IMG/VR virus record: IMGVR_UViG_3300012228_000007
Location: 1 to 27,782 of that record
DNA length: 27,782 nucleotides
Source of the DNA: a virus
Reading direction: 5' to 3' (one strand)
The position numbers were made by a program, and so were the translations under genes. Positions within the stretch are counted from its first letter, which is position 1. Every line of letters begins with the position of its first letter. The notes below the pieces were generated by a model that saw nothing but the letters and a program-made list of their open reading frames with translations, had not been told where the DNA came from and made no database searches. Shown piece by piece: positions 12,307 through 18,332 of the stretch.

Positions 12307-12611
12307 ACGCGCAAACCAAAGCCGCCCGCGCCACGCGCCCGCTGATCGAATATCCGACCTACTTCGAGCGCGATTATTGCCATGAGTGCATGATTGACCA
12401 CATGGTAGAAAAGACCCGCCAAGGCAAAATCATTTGTCATGGAGAGTCCTATTATTTCCAGGCACAGACCGCCCGCACCCATTACAGCCGCAGACTCGGC
12501 AAGGGTTTTGAGTTGATCCCCATCACAAGCCCCAAACAAATGCCGCTCGAATGGCAGATGCTCGCGGACCTAAAAGAACCCGAATATATAGACATAGATC
12601 AGGATTGGTGA
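12303..12611 (+). CDS. Hypothetical early protein
   Basis: 102 residues, coupled to the preceding gene by an ATGA overlap. It contains CHECMIDHMVE, a Cys/His cluster that could bind a metal but lacks a clear second pair. An acidic C-terminus ends EPEYIDIDQDW. No family recognised. Confidence 0.65.
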   Translation: MNAQTKAARATRPLIEYPTYFERDYCHECMIDHMVEKTRQGKIICHGESYYFQAQTARTHYSRRLGKGFELIPITSPKQMPLEWQMLADLKEPEYIDIDQDW

Positions 12612-12614
12612 GAC

Positions 12615-13136
12615 ATGAATTACAAATACTTCACACCTGGCACAAAAGAAGAAATGAAGGCACAATACCGCGCCTTATGTTTCAAGCACCACCCCGACCA
12701 GGGCGGAGATACTGGCACCATGCAAGAGATTAACGCGGAATGGTCATACATCCAGGCACACGAAGCCTACACAGAAGCACGAACCAGACAGGAGGGCGCG
12801 CACGCGGACGGCAAAAAATCCGCAGGCGATTATCACGATCTCAACGAGGTAGAAGCCACGTTAAGAATAAAGATAGAATTCGCGCTTAATCTCGAGGGCG
12901 TAGAAGTCGAATTAATGGGGTTGTGGGTCTGGTTGACCGGCAATACCAAAGCACACAAGGAAGCCATCAAAGAGAACGGCGGATGGAAATGGTCACAGAA
13001 TAAAACCGCATGGTATTACCCAGGTGTGCCAACCTTCAACCGCAAAAAGACAACCCTCGATGAGATCCGCAGCGCTTACGGGTCCCAGACCTTTAGCAAG
13101 GAAGAAAAGCAAAAGCAAGGAGCGTTAACAGCATGA
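12615..13136 (+). CDS. J-domain-like (DnaJ-type) protein
   Basis: 173 residues. The N-terminus carries a short J-domain (EEMKAQYRALCFKHHPDQGGDTGTMQEIN), with the diagnostic HPD at residues 26-28. J-domains stimulate the ATPase of DnaK. In phages and plasmids they can help assemble or take apart replication complexes. The C-terminal ~100 residues (LNLEGVEVELMGLWVWLTGNT) are specific to this protein and contain a hydrophobic beta-rich stretch and several Trp. Only the middle of a normal J-domain is present, so it may be divergent or shortened. It overlaps the next gene by 4 bp. Confidence 0.75.
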   Translation: MNYKYFTPGTKEEMKAQYRALCFKHHPDQGGDTGTMQEINAEWSYIQAHEAYTEARTRQEGAHADGKKSAGDYHDLNEVEATLRIKIEFALNLEGVEVELMGLWVWLTGNTKAHKEAIKENGGWKWSQNKTAWYYPGVPTFNRKKTTLDEIRSAYGSQTFSKEEKQKQGALTA

Positions 13137-13702
13137 GCGACGAACCACTTAACCCGCTAATAAAAACTCTCGCCATTGAATTAACTATCATCACAGGCGA
13201 GCTATGGTTAACTCGCTTGGATCATAGCGAATGGAACCAACGCCCGCACGCGGACAGCCAAAGCGCTACTCTGTACTTCTATCAGGAATGGAACAAGAAG
13301 AACCGCTTAAGCATAAAAGCCAGCGCACCCGAAGGAATGCGCGAAAAGACAAACGGCGATTCCATATCATGCGACTTGACCCGCACACCGCAAGCCATAG
13401 CGCAGGACATAGCCCACAGACTTTTACCACACGCCCGCACACACCTGCAAGAGTCGAAAGAGTATGATCTGGAAAGGAGAAAAGAAGAAGCAAAGCGCAA
13501 TCTCCGCAAGAATTTATTAATGCGCTATTGCCCGAAAGAATATCAAAACGATAAATTTTGCACCAACGACAGCCCAGGAAGAAACAACTACAAAAAGCGT
13601 ATATATGCAAGTCCAACTTATGACAACCTGATCAACATTGAAATTAATTTGCCGATCAAGGACGCCATAAAACTTCTCAAACAACTTACACAGGGAGATT
13701 AA
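13133..13702 (+). CDS. Hypothetical early protein
   Basis: 189 residues, coupled to the J-domain gene. An alpha/beta N-terminal half (LAIELTIITGELWLTRLDH, then ATLYFYQEWNKKNRLSIKAS) is followed by a long charged helix (KEYDLERRKEEAKRNLRKNLLM) and a strand-helix end. No family recognised. Position suggests a DNA-metabolism role. Confidence 0.65.
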   Translation: MSDEPLNPLIKTLAIELTIITGELWLTRLDHSEWNQRPHADSQSATLYFYQEWNKKNRLSIKASAPEGMREKTNGDSISCDLTRTPQAIAQDIAHRLLPHARTHLQESKEYDLERRKEEAKRNLRKNLLMRYCPKEYQNDKFCTNDSPGRNNYKKRIYASPTYDNLINIEINLPIKDAIKLLKQLTQGD

Positions 13703-13705
13703 CCA

Positions 13706-14044
13706 ATGACCGCCCAACCCCAACCCCCAACCCAAAGCATACACGATATATATACCTTCTACCTGGAAGCCGCACACATTGACCAGCCGCGCACCGTAAC
13801 CATTGACCAGGCCGTAATTAAACCAGTGTTCAACGCCCAACTTAACAAGGAAATCCCGCAAGTTGTAATACACTTCCGAGATGCACGGCGATCACTGAAA
13901 GCCAACAAAACCCAGGTGGCCGCACTATGGGATATCACCGGCACAGATGACCATACCAAATGGTCAGGCCAGCGCGTAACATTGAGCAAAGAGCCAACCA
14001 AGCGCGGCAGCAAGTTTACAATCAAGATCAGCAAGCCTGAGTAA
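13706..14044 (+). CDS. Conserved phage hypothetical protein
   Basis: 112 residues, starting at an ATG three bases past the preceding stop. The C-terminal half (LKANKTQVAALWDITGTDDHTKWSGQRVTL) resembles a domain seen often in phage early operons. In that family, Lys-Thr followed by a short helix and W-x-G marks a small beta-barrel of unknown function. The N-terminus is Pro/Gln-rich. Confidence 0.7.
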   Translation: MTAQPQPPTQSIHDIYTFYLEAAHIDQPRTVTIDQAVIKPVFNAQLNKEIPQVVIHFRDARRSLKANKTQVAALWDITGTDDHTKWSGQRVTLSKEPTKRGSKFTIKISKPE

Positions 14045-14054
14045 TTCGGCTATA

Positions 14055-14077
14055 CCGGGCGCGGATTACGCGCCCGG
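14055..14077 (+). terminator. Strong hairpin after early genes
   Basis: Perfect 9-bp stem CCGGGCGCG/CGCGCCCGG around GATTA. The following TTCATC is a poor T-tract. It lies between the 13706-14044 gene and the next ATG, so it may reduce read-through or protect the upstream mRNA. Confidence 0.55.
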
Positions 14078-14089
14078 TTCATCAACCCC

Positions 14090-14290
14090 ATGAAACACAG
14101 ATTCCGCCCCGATCTTAGCGACTACGAAATTTTAATAATGTCGCTGGTTGACAAACTCAATGAAAATAGTGTATACAAAATGAGCAAGACCGACGCGGTA
14201 AAATTCGCAATCGAGAAGGCAGTTAAAAGCGTTCTGCCTGATGTTGTGATCAAACCAAAACGGAAGAGATACATTAAATTAGAGTTTTGA
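14090..14290 (+). CDS. Small basic helical protein
   Basis: 66 residues. Helices (YEILIMSLVDKLNEN and KTDAVKFAIEKAVKSV) are separated by a short YKMSKT turn and followed by a Lys/Arg-rich tail (KPKRKRYIKLEF). This is reminiscent of a small DNA-binding protein, but the family is not certain. Its stop codon lies inside the leader of cassette site 2. Confidence 0.6.
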   Translation: MKHRFRPDLSDYEILIMSLVDKLNENSVYKMSKTDAVKFAIEKAVKSVLPDVVIKPKRKRYIKLEF

Positions 14291-14319
14291 TGTACATTCC
14301 GTATATACAGTAGTTAGGC
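14285..14319 (+). other. attI-like leader of cassette site 2 (L2)
   Basis: Identical to L1 (3381-3415, minus strand) for the first 17 bases (TTTTGATGTACATTCCG) and at 30 of 35 overall. It ends in GTTAGGC, a textbook integron core box. The TGA of the upstream gene lies within it. The cassette gene starts 9 nt after the core. Confidence 0.68.
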
Positions 14320-14328
14320 AACCATACA

Positions 14329-14805
14329 ATGTTGATTTCAGGCCAGAACTGGTATTCCCTCAAAGATGGCGATCCAATGGCAAGGGCTTTATTCGATAGG
14401 CATTACTCACGATACTTCTATGCCGATGGTCGAAAGCCTAAGTTATTTGTTGGCCCAGGTTCAAAGATGGTTCTGATGACTTCTGATGGTACGGCCTTGT
14501 TTGTATGGCGCAAGTTTATCAGCGGCGATGGTCAGCAAGGCGTTAATTGTGCAATCTTCCGAAACGAAGGCCACATACTTTCGAGTGATCTAATTCTTGA
14601 AGCTGAAATATTGGGTTGGTCAAGATGGCCGAATGAGAGATTGTATACCTATGTCAATCCAAAGGGTATCAAATCAAGTAACCCTGGATACTGTTTTATA
14701 AAAGCTGGTTGGGCGAAGGTCGGTGTAACTAAGGTGAATAAACTAATCATCTTGGCAAAGATGCCTTCTGGTTGCCTAACACAGCATGGAGCGGACGCGA
14801 TATAA
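14329..14805 (+). CDS. Mom-like/GNAT-fold phage protein (cassette gene)
   Basis: 158 residues. The pattern ALFDRHYSR, then FVGPGSKMVLMTSDGTALFVWRKF, then CAIFRNEGHILSSDLILEAE and NPGYCFIKAGWAKVG fits a family of phage proteins related to the GNAT-fold. I associate it with Mom-type DNA modification enzymes, which alter adenines to resist restriction. The family call is from memory of the pattern, not from a search. Start lies 9 nt after the core of L2 with no strong ribosome site, as for the methyltransferase cassette. The last ~10 residues lie inside attC5. Confidence 0.6.
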   Translation: MLISGQNWYSLKDGDPMARALFDRHYSRYFYADGRKPKLFVGPGSKMVLMTSDGTALFVWRKFISGDGQQGVNCAIFRNEGHILSSDLILEAEILGWSRWPNERLYTYVNPKGIKSSNPGYCFIKAGWAKVGVTKVNKLIILAKMPSGCLTQHGADAI

Positions 14806-14832
14806 CTGCGCCGCTCATGCAAACCGTTCGGA
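14774..14832 (+). other. attC site 5 (canonical short form)
   Basis: 59 bp from GCCTAAC to GTTCGGA. The arms GCATGGAGCGG and CCGCTCATGC pair except for one extrahelical G, and a short CGC/GCG pair closes the tip. Length, boxes and the single bulged base match classical attC sites. Confidence 0.88.
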
Positions 14833-14862
14833 GGCATCTTGCCAGCCGAGAGAAAGGTCAAA

Positions 14863-15144
14863 ATGAAACTTGCAAAACAATTTATCAAGGCACAAGGCGG
14901 TTTTACTATGTGGGAAGTTGAACAGCATTATCAGCCGCTCATGTCTCAATGCAAAACGCCAGACGAATTGGGCGTATTGCTTGAAGAATGGCGTAGTGTT
15001 CGTGCCGGCTATGTTTCCCCCTGGATGGAACAGCCGAACAAAAGATGCACTGGCTTGGCGGAAGTCTGCCCGAATTGCAACACTAAATGGCAGTTTCACA
15101 ATCCCCGCGTTTGTTCTCTGCAACCCGCCAAGCCAGTAATCTAA
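14863..15144 (+). CDS. Zinc-ribbon hypothetical protein (cassette gene)
   Basis: 93 residues from an ATG with GAAAGGTC upstream. A helical N-terminal half (KLAKQFIKAQGGFTMWEVEQHY) is followed by a cysteine pair (CPNCNTKWQFHNPRVC) with a nearby Cys, a probable zinc ribbon. Its stop codon is part of ATCTAAC, which fits a first attC box, but no partner box follows. The cassette may have lost the rest of its attC. Confidence 0.65.
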   Translation: MKLAKQFIKAQGGFTMWEVEQHYQPLMSQCKTPDELGVLLEEWRSVRAGYVSPWMEQPNKRCTGLAEVCPNCNTKWQFHNPRVCSLQPAKPVI

Positions 15145-15433
15145 CCAGGCAGAGATTTTATTTTGTAAATTTTTTAAGCCCGCGATGGCGCGGGCTTCGG
15201 CATCGCCGCAAGCGGACGCAGATCGTGGATGCAGTCGGCTTGCTCTCAGGGTTGGCTTTATGTGCGCGCGCTCTAGCTCGAGCGCAAACCTTAATGATTC
15301 GAAACTCTGATTCTATCCCCCTAAAACCAACGCGGCTACATGCCAAGCGGGTTTCTTGCATGTAGCCGCCAGCTGAGAACACCATTTCTGGCGATGCTGG
15401 CCATAACCACCAGAAATGACGATGAGTGATCGA
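15145..15433. other. Non-coding region with strong inverted repeats
   Basis: No gene supported. It contains a 9-bp stem AAGCCCGCG-ATGG-CGCGGGCTT (15177-15198), a 12-bp perfect stem GCGGCTACATGC/GCATGTAGCCGC (15330-15367) and ATTTCTGG/CCAGAAAT (15384-15418). The last two should terminate or stabilise the adenine methyltransferase mRNA from the minus strand. Confidence 0.55.
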
Positions 15434-16150
15434 TTATTCAGATCTCACAACGCCATCTCTAACGATGTTGACGGCTTCGAGCAAGGCATACCGCTCCGTT
15501 GCAGGCATAGACTTTAACCGCGCACGCCAACGCAGTTGTTTTTTCTTGATCCGCTCACGTTCTCGAAAATTCTCGCCCAAGTATTGATAATCATGCAATT
15601 CAAAAGGCTGCGGATAATTCATCCATAAATACTCTGTCGCCGCAAAGCCACCCCGTGTCATGGATTGAAAAGAGATAGAGCGCCAATCTTTCAATTCCCT
15701 CGAATACAAATCAGACAGATAGCCAGAGATCATCACCATACAAGGCAAAGCCTTCAACATCGTAAGCAATTCAAGATGATCCTCGTCGCTTGTCATTTCA
15801 TGTTTATAAATCGGACGGTCACTCACACGAGTTGACCCCAAGTATGGAGGGTCGGCATAGACGAGAACATCCAGCCCATCTTTCTTTTTTGCTTCAACAT
15901 GTCGCAGAAGGCACGATATCGCATCGTCGTTTATAACGGTGACATCAGGTGACAAACCATCATCATGCCACCACATCTCGCACACGTCACCATCGACATC
16001 TATAACGATACTCGATGAAGCAGGACGCTTCAAACGCATCACAGCGCCACCACCCACAAAGGCTTCAATGTAAACGTCATGCGGCGGCATTTGATTTATG
16101 ATCTTCTGATAAACACCCGAACCGTTCTTTCCACCAGGGTAAGTTGCCAT
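15434..16150 (-). CDS. Dam-type N6-adenine DNA methyltransferase
   Basis: 238 residues from an ATG with GGAGG upstream. The start TYPGGKNG, the SAM-binding FVGGGA at residues 31-36 and the catalytic DPPY at 100-103 define a class alpha D12/Dam-type enzyme. It methylates N6 of adenine in a short target. No restriction enzyme is adjacent, so an orphan anti-restriction or regulatory methylase is likely. It is transcribed alone from a strong promoter with its own dyad, away from the late operon. A longer frame upstream lacks homology and a ribosome site. Confidence 0.9.
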   Translation of the reverse strand: MATYPGGKNGSGVYQKIINQMPPHDVYIEAFVGGGAVMRLKRPASSSIVIDVDGDVCEMWWHDDGLSPDVTVINDDAISCLLRHVEAKKKDGLDVLVYADPPYLGSTRVSDRPIYKHEMTSDEDHLELLTMLKALPCMVMISGYLSDLYSRELKDWRSISFQSMTRGGFAATEYLWMNYPQPFELHDYQYLGENFRERERIKKKQLRWRARLKSMPATERYALLEAVNIVRDGVVRSE

Positions 16151-16166
16151 AGCTGCCTCCAATACT

Positions 16167-16195
16167 ATTATCGCCACAATGAGCGATATTGTCAA
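16167..16195 (-). promoter_or_regulatory. Strong promoter of the adenine methyltransferase
   Basis: TTGACA (16195-16190), 17-bp spacer, GATAAT (16172-16167) on the minus strand. The dyad TATCGC-N8-GCGATA (16169-16188) fills the spacer and would allow repression. Confidence 0.8.
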
Positions 16196-16344
16196 GTTTT
16201 GGAGAAAATCTCGCCAACAGGAAGCCCGAGGACGCACGCAGTGAGTCGGGCCCATAGTAGATGCCCCCCGAAAAACGCATGCACCATCGCTGCAAAAAGC
16301 GATGCTTCAGTACCACCAGATAAAGCGATGTGATATCGCATCGC
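16169..16344. promoter_or_regulatory. Cluster of three GCGATA/GCGATG dyads
   Basis: TATCGC-N8-GCGATA (16169-16188), CATCGC-N8-GCGATG (16285-16304) and GCGATG-N8-CATCGC (16325-16344). All three have an 8-bp gap. They look like operators of one dimeric regulator acting between the methyltransferase promoter and the late operon. Confidence 0.55.
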
Positions 16345-16402
16345 CACTTCTGACGATGCAGACTCCTTCCCTATAACAAAAAAATACTGTATCTTGCATC
16401 TA

Positions 16403-16471
16403 GACGTGGACGGCTTTGAATAGCTGTCCACGTTTTGCGTCTCGCCAAAGAGACGCGAAGCCGTCCACGTC
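16403..16471 (+). promoter_or_regulatory. Two-state hairpin element upstream of the late operon
   Basis: A 12-pair stem (ACGTGGACGGCT/AGCTGTCCACGT, 16404-16433, followed by TTTG) competes with a perfect 14-bp stem (GACGTGGACGGCTT/AAGCCGTCCACGTC, 16403-16416 with 16458-16471). The second encloses GCGTCTC/GAGACGC. The two cannot form together. The next gene starts 22 bases later. Confidence 0.6.
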
Positions 16472-16492
16472 CACCGACAAAAGGAGAGCCGA

Positions 16493-16828
16493 ATGCCAAA
16501 ACATTTTATAGTAACCAACAGCAGGGGACTCTACGTTCGTTCACAAACCGACACCACCAACCCATACAACATACTCCGCAAGATGTCCAATGGTGAAGGT
16601 TTTGAAGTTTACGAAATCTACCCAGTCAAAGGTATGACAGGCTTGCAAATATGGGGACGAATATCAGACAACCCAGGCGGAATCACACAGGAATTTACCT
16701 GCTTAAGCATCGGAAATAAAACATATGCAAAAGAGGAAACCGGGACCACTCCGCCCACATCTTCCACATGGGCGCAGGAGATCGACGCCTGGGCACGATT
16801 GAACGGATACCACGGAGTCCACCCATGA
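16493..16828 (+). CDS. SH3-domain protein, first gene of the late operon
   Basis: 111 residues, ATG with AAGGAG upstream. The N-terminal ~75 residues form a bacterial SH3-like domain (GLYVRSQT, ILRKMSNGEGFEVYEI, QIWGRISDNPGG). After a Thr/Pro linker comes a short C-terminal motif (WAQEIDAWARLNGYHG) that resembles peptidoglycan-related tails in cell-wall-binding proteins. It could be the wall-binding part of a lysis system, though no catalytic lysin domain is present. Confidence 0.7.
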   Translation: MPKHFIVTNSRGLYVRSQTDTTNPYNILRKMSNGEGFEVYEIYPVKGMTGLQIWGRISDNPGGITQEFTCLSIGNKTYAKEETGTTPPTSSTWAQEIDAWARLNGYHGVHP

Positions 16829-16911
16829 TGGATGAAGCCGAGAGAATGGATATTTGCGTTCTAGACGCAATCAATAGCCTGCACGACCACAGATGCCGCA
16901 TCCATGAATGA
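16825..16911 (+). CDS. Possible 28-residue coupled peptide
   Basis: A 28-codon frame whose ATG overlaps the upstream TGA and whose TGA overlaps the next gene's start. The sequence MMDEAERMDICVLDAINSL is helical. The tight overlaps support translation. Product unknown. Confidence 0.45.
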   Translation: MMDEAERMDICVLDAINSLHDHRCRIHE

Positions 16912-17485
16912 CAGAGATAAATATTGTTTGGAGGTGCTTGGCTTATTTGCTGATGCGATCACTGATTTGCATGATCCGCGAAATGACGGACATCAAAGGC
17001 GGTGCGTGGAGTTGGCGAAAAGACTTGCATTTAAGCTGGGTATGCCGCATAGAGAGATCGAGTTGATTGGCGCAGCAATGATATTTCACGACATTGGGAA
17101 GGTCGGCATACCAGAGGCGATTTTGTCAAAACCTGTCTTATCTGATTCTGAAAATGATCAGATGCACGGTCATTCAGCCAACGGCGCAAAAGTAATGTCC
17201 GTTTTGCCAATTGAAGGTATGGAAGTGATCGTTGACATTGCGAGACATCATCAGGAAAATTGGGACGGCACAGGCTACCCCGACAAACTGAAAGGCGATG
17301 AAATCTCCATTGGCGGGCAGATCGCAAGAGTAGTTGATTTTTTCGATGCGTTGACCAGTGACAGAGTTTACCGAAAAAAAATAAGCGCAAAGGACGCGAT
17401 CATGCTCATGGAAACAAAGAATGGCACATGGATCTCTCCCAAAGTATTCCATCTGTTCAAGCAAGTTATTAACAATGGACAATGA
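16904..17485 (+). CDS. HD-GYP domain phosphodiesterase
   Basis: 193 residues, almost entirely one HD-GYP domain. Key residues visible: His30, His62-Asp63 (FHDIGK), Lys66, His90, His115-His116 (RHHQENWDGTGYP), the GYP motif at 124-126 and Asp145 (VVDFFDALTSDRVYR). Such enzymes hydrolyse cyclic di-GMP or other cyclic dinucleotides such as cGAMP. All metal-binding positions appear intact, so activity is likely. There is no sensor domain. In a late phage operon it could lower c-di-GMP in the host or remove a defence signal. It overlaps its neighbours on both sides by a few bases. Confidence 0.92.
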   Translation: MNDRDKYCLEVLGLFADAITDLHDPRNDGHQRRCVELAKRLAFKLGMPHREIELIGAAMIFHDIGKVGIPEAILSKPVLSDSENDQMHGHSANGAKVMSVLPIEGMEVIVDIARHHQENWDGTGYPDKLKGDEISIGGQIARVVDFFDALTSDRVYRKKISAKDAIMLMETKNGTWISPKVFHLFKQVINNGQ

Positions 17486-17925
17486 CCGCCACCCTGTACG
17501 ACCTCCTGCTTCGCTCACTGGAAGGCGGTTTATTCACGCTTCTGGGACTCATCATCGCAACCATTGCCAACAGGCGAAAGAGCAATGCGGAGACGGAGAG
17601 AGCGCGCGCAGAAATAGAACGGCTCGAGGAAGAAACCGAGAAACTCCGCATGGAGAACGAACGCAACCGCGCGGAGCAGATCAATACCATGCTCAAGCAG
17701 AACATCGAGCTGCTAAAGGCAAAGGATGAATTGAAGGCGAAACTACACATTGCCAACGAGGAAAAACTTCTCCTCTCCAAAGAACTCTCGGCGCAGCGAA
17801 TAGAAAGCATCGAATACCAAAAGCAGGTCATGCAGTTATCCGACAACCAACGCAAGATCGAGCAAAAGGTTGACACCATCAAGAAACAAACTGACCAGCT
17901 AAAACTACCGGCGCGTGACGTATGA
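17482..17925 (+). CDS. Membrane-anchored coiled-coil protein
   Basis: 147 residues. A single transmembrane segment near the N-terminus (GGLFTLLGLIIATIAN, residues 15-30) is followed by about 100 residues of continuous coiled coil (TERARAEIERLEEETEKLRMENERN...). The start overlaps the HD-GYP stop and the end overlaps TerS. The plan recalls spanin-like or holin-associated proteins, but position before the terminase genes does not prove a lysis role. Confidence 0.7.
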   Translation: MTATLYDLLLRSLEGGLFTLLGLIIATIANRRKSNAETERARAEIERLEEETEKLRMENERNRAEQINTMLKQNIELLKAKDELKAKLHIANEEKLLLSKELSAQRIESIEYQKQVMQLSDNQRKIEQKVDTIKKQTDQLKLPARDV

Positions 17926-18332
17926 CAACGAAGAAGAAGCCGCGCGCCAAGAGCAAACGCAAGCAAGGCGCGCAACCCAACAACAAGAACGCATTACGCC
18001 ATGGCTTTTACGCAAAGTCCTTTACGCTGGAACAGAACAAGCGACTCGACTCACAGACAGTCATTGACGTGGAAGCGGAGATCAACCTGATCCGCGTATC
18101 CCTCGACAAACTCAACCAGGAACTTTCATTCGATGAAATCACACACTCCGACATGCAAGGCAATCAAACAAGAGACCAGCATTATCTTAATCAGTTGAAC
18201 ACACTCGCCGCCATGACTCAAAGCCTGTCAACCCTCGTAAGAACGCATTACCTCATTCGCGGAAAAAGCGGAGATATTCAATCGTCCATCATGCAAGCAC
18301 TTGAAGAACTACGCCTGGAGATGGGACTATGA
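17922..18332 (+). CDS. terS: Terminase small subunit-like protein
   Basis: 136 residues. A very basic N-terminus (KKKPRAKSKRKQG) leads into QPNNKNALRHGFYAKSF, a signature seen at the start of many TerS-like phage proteins. The remainder is helical and would mediate oligomerisation. It overlaps the large subunit gene by 4 bp. It should recognise the packaging site on phage DNA. Confidence 0.78.
   Translation: MTTKKKPRAKSKRKQGAQPNNKNALRHGFYAKSFTLEQNKRLDSQTVIDVEAEINLIRVSLDKLNQELSFDEITHSDMQGNQTRDQHYLNQLNTLAAMTQSLSTLVRTHYLIRGKSGDIQSSIMQALEELRLEMGL

Larger units (their letters stand above)
16151..16492. other. Control region between methyltransferase and late operon
   Basis: 342 bp without a gene. 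Holds the minus-strand methyltransferase promoter, three 6-8-6 dyads built on ATCGC/GCGAT, and the two-state hairpin element just before the late genes. A TATAAC at 16371-16376 may be a late -10 box, but no good -35 is seen. Confidence 0.6.

Noticed and set aside
15139-15145. ATCTAAC as start of a sixth attC
   Set aside because: It fits RYYYAAC at the stop of the last cassette gene, but no paired arms or GTTRRRY box follow.
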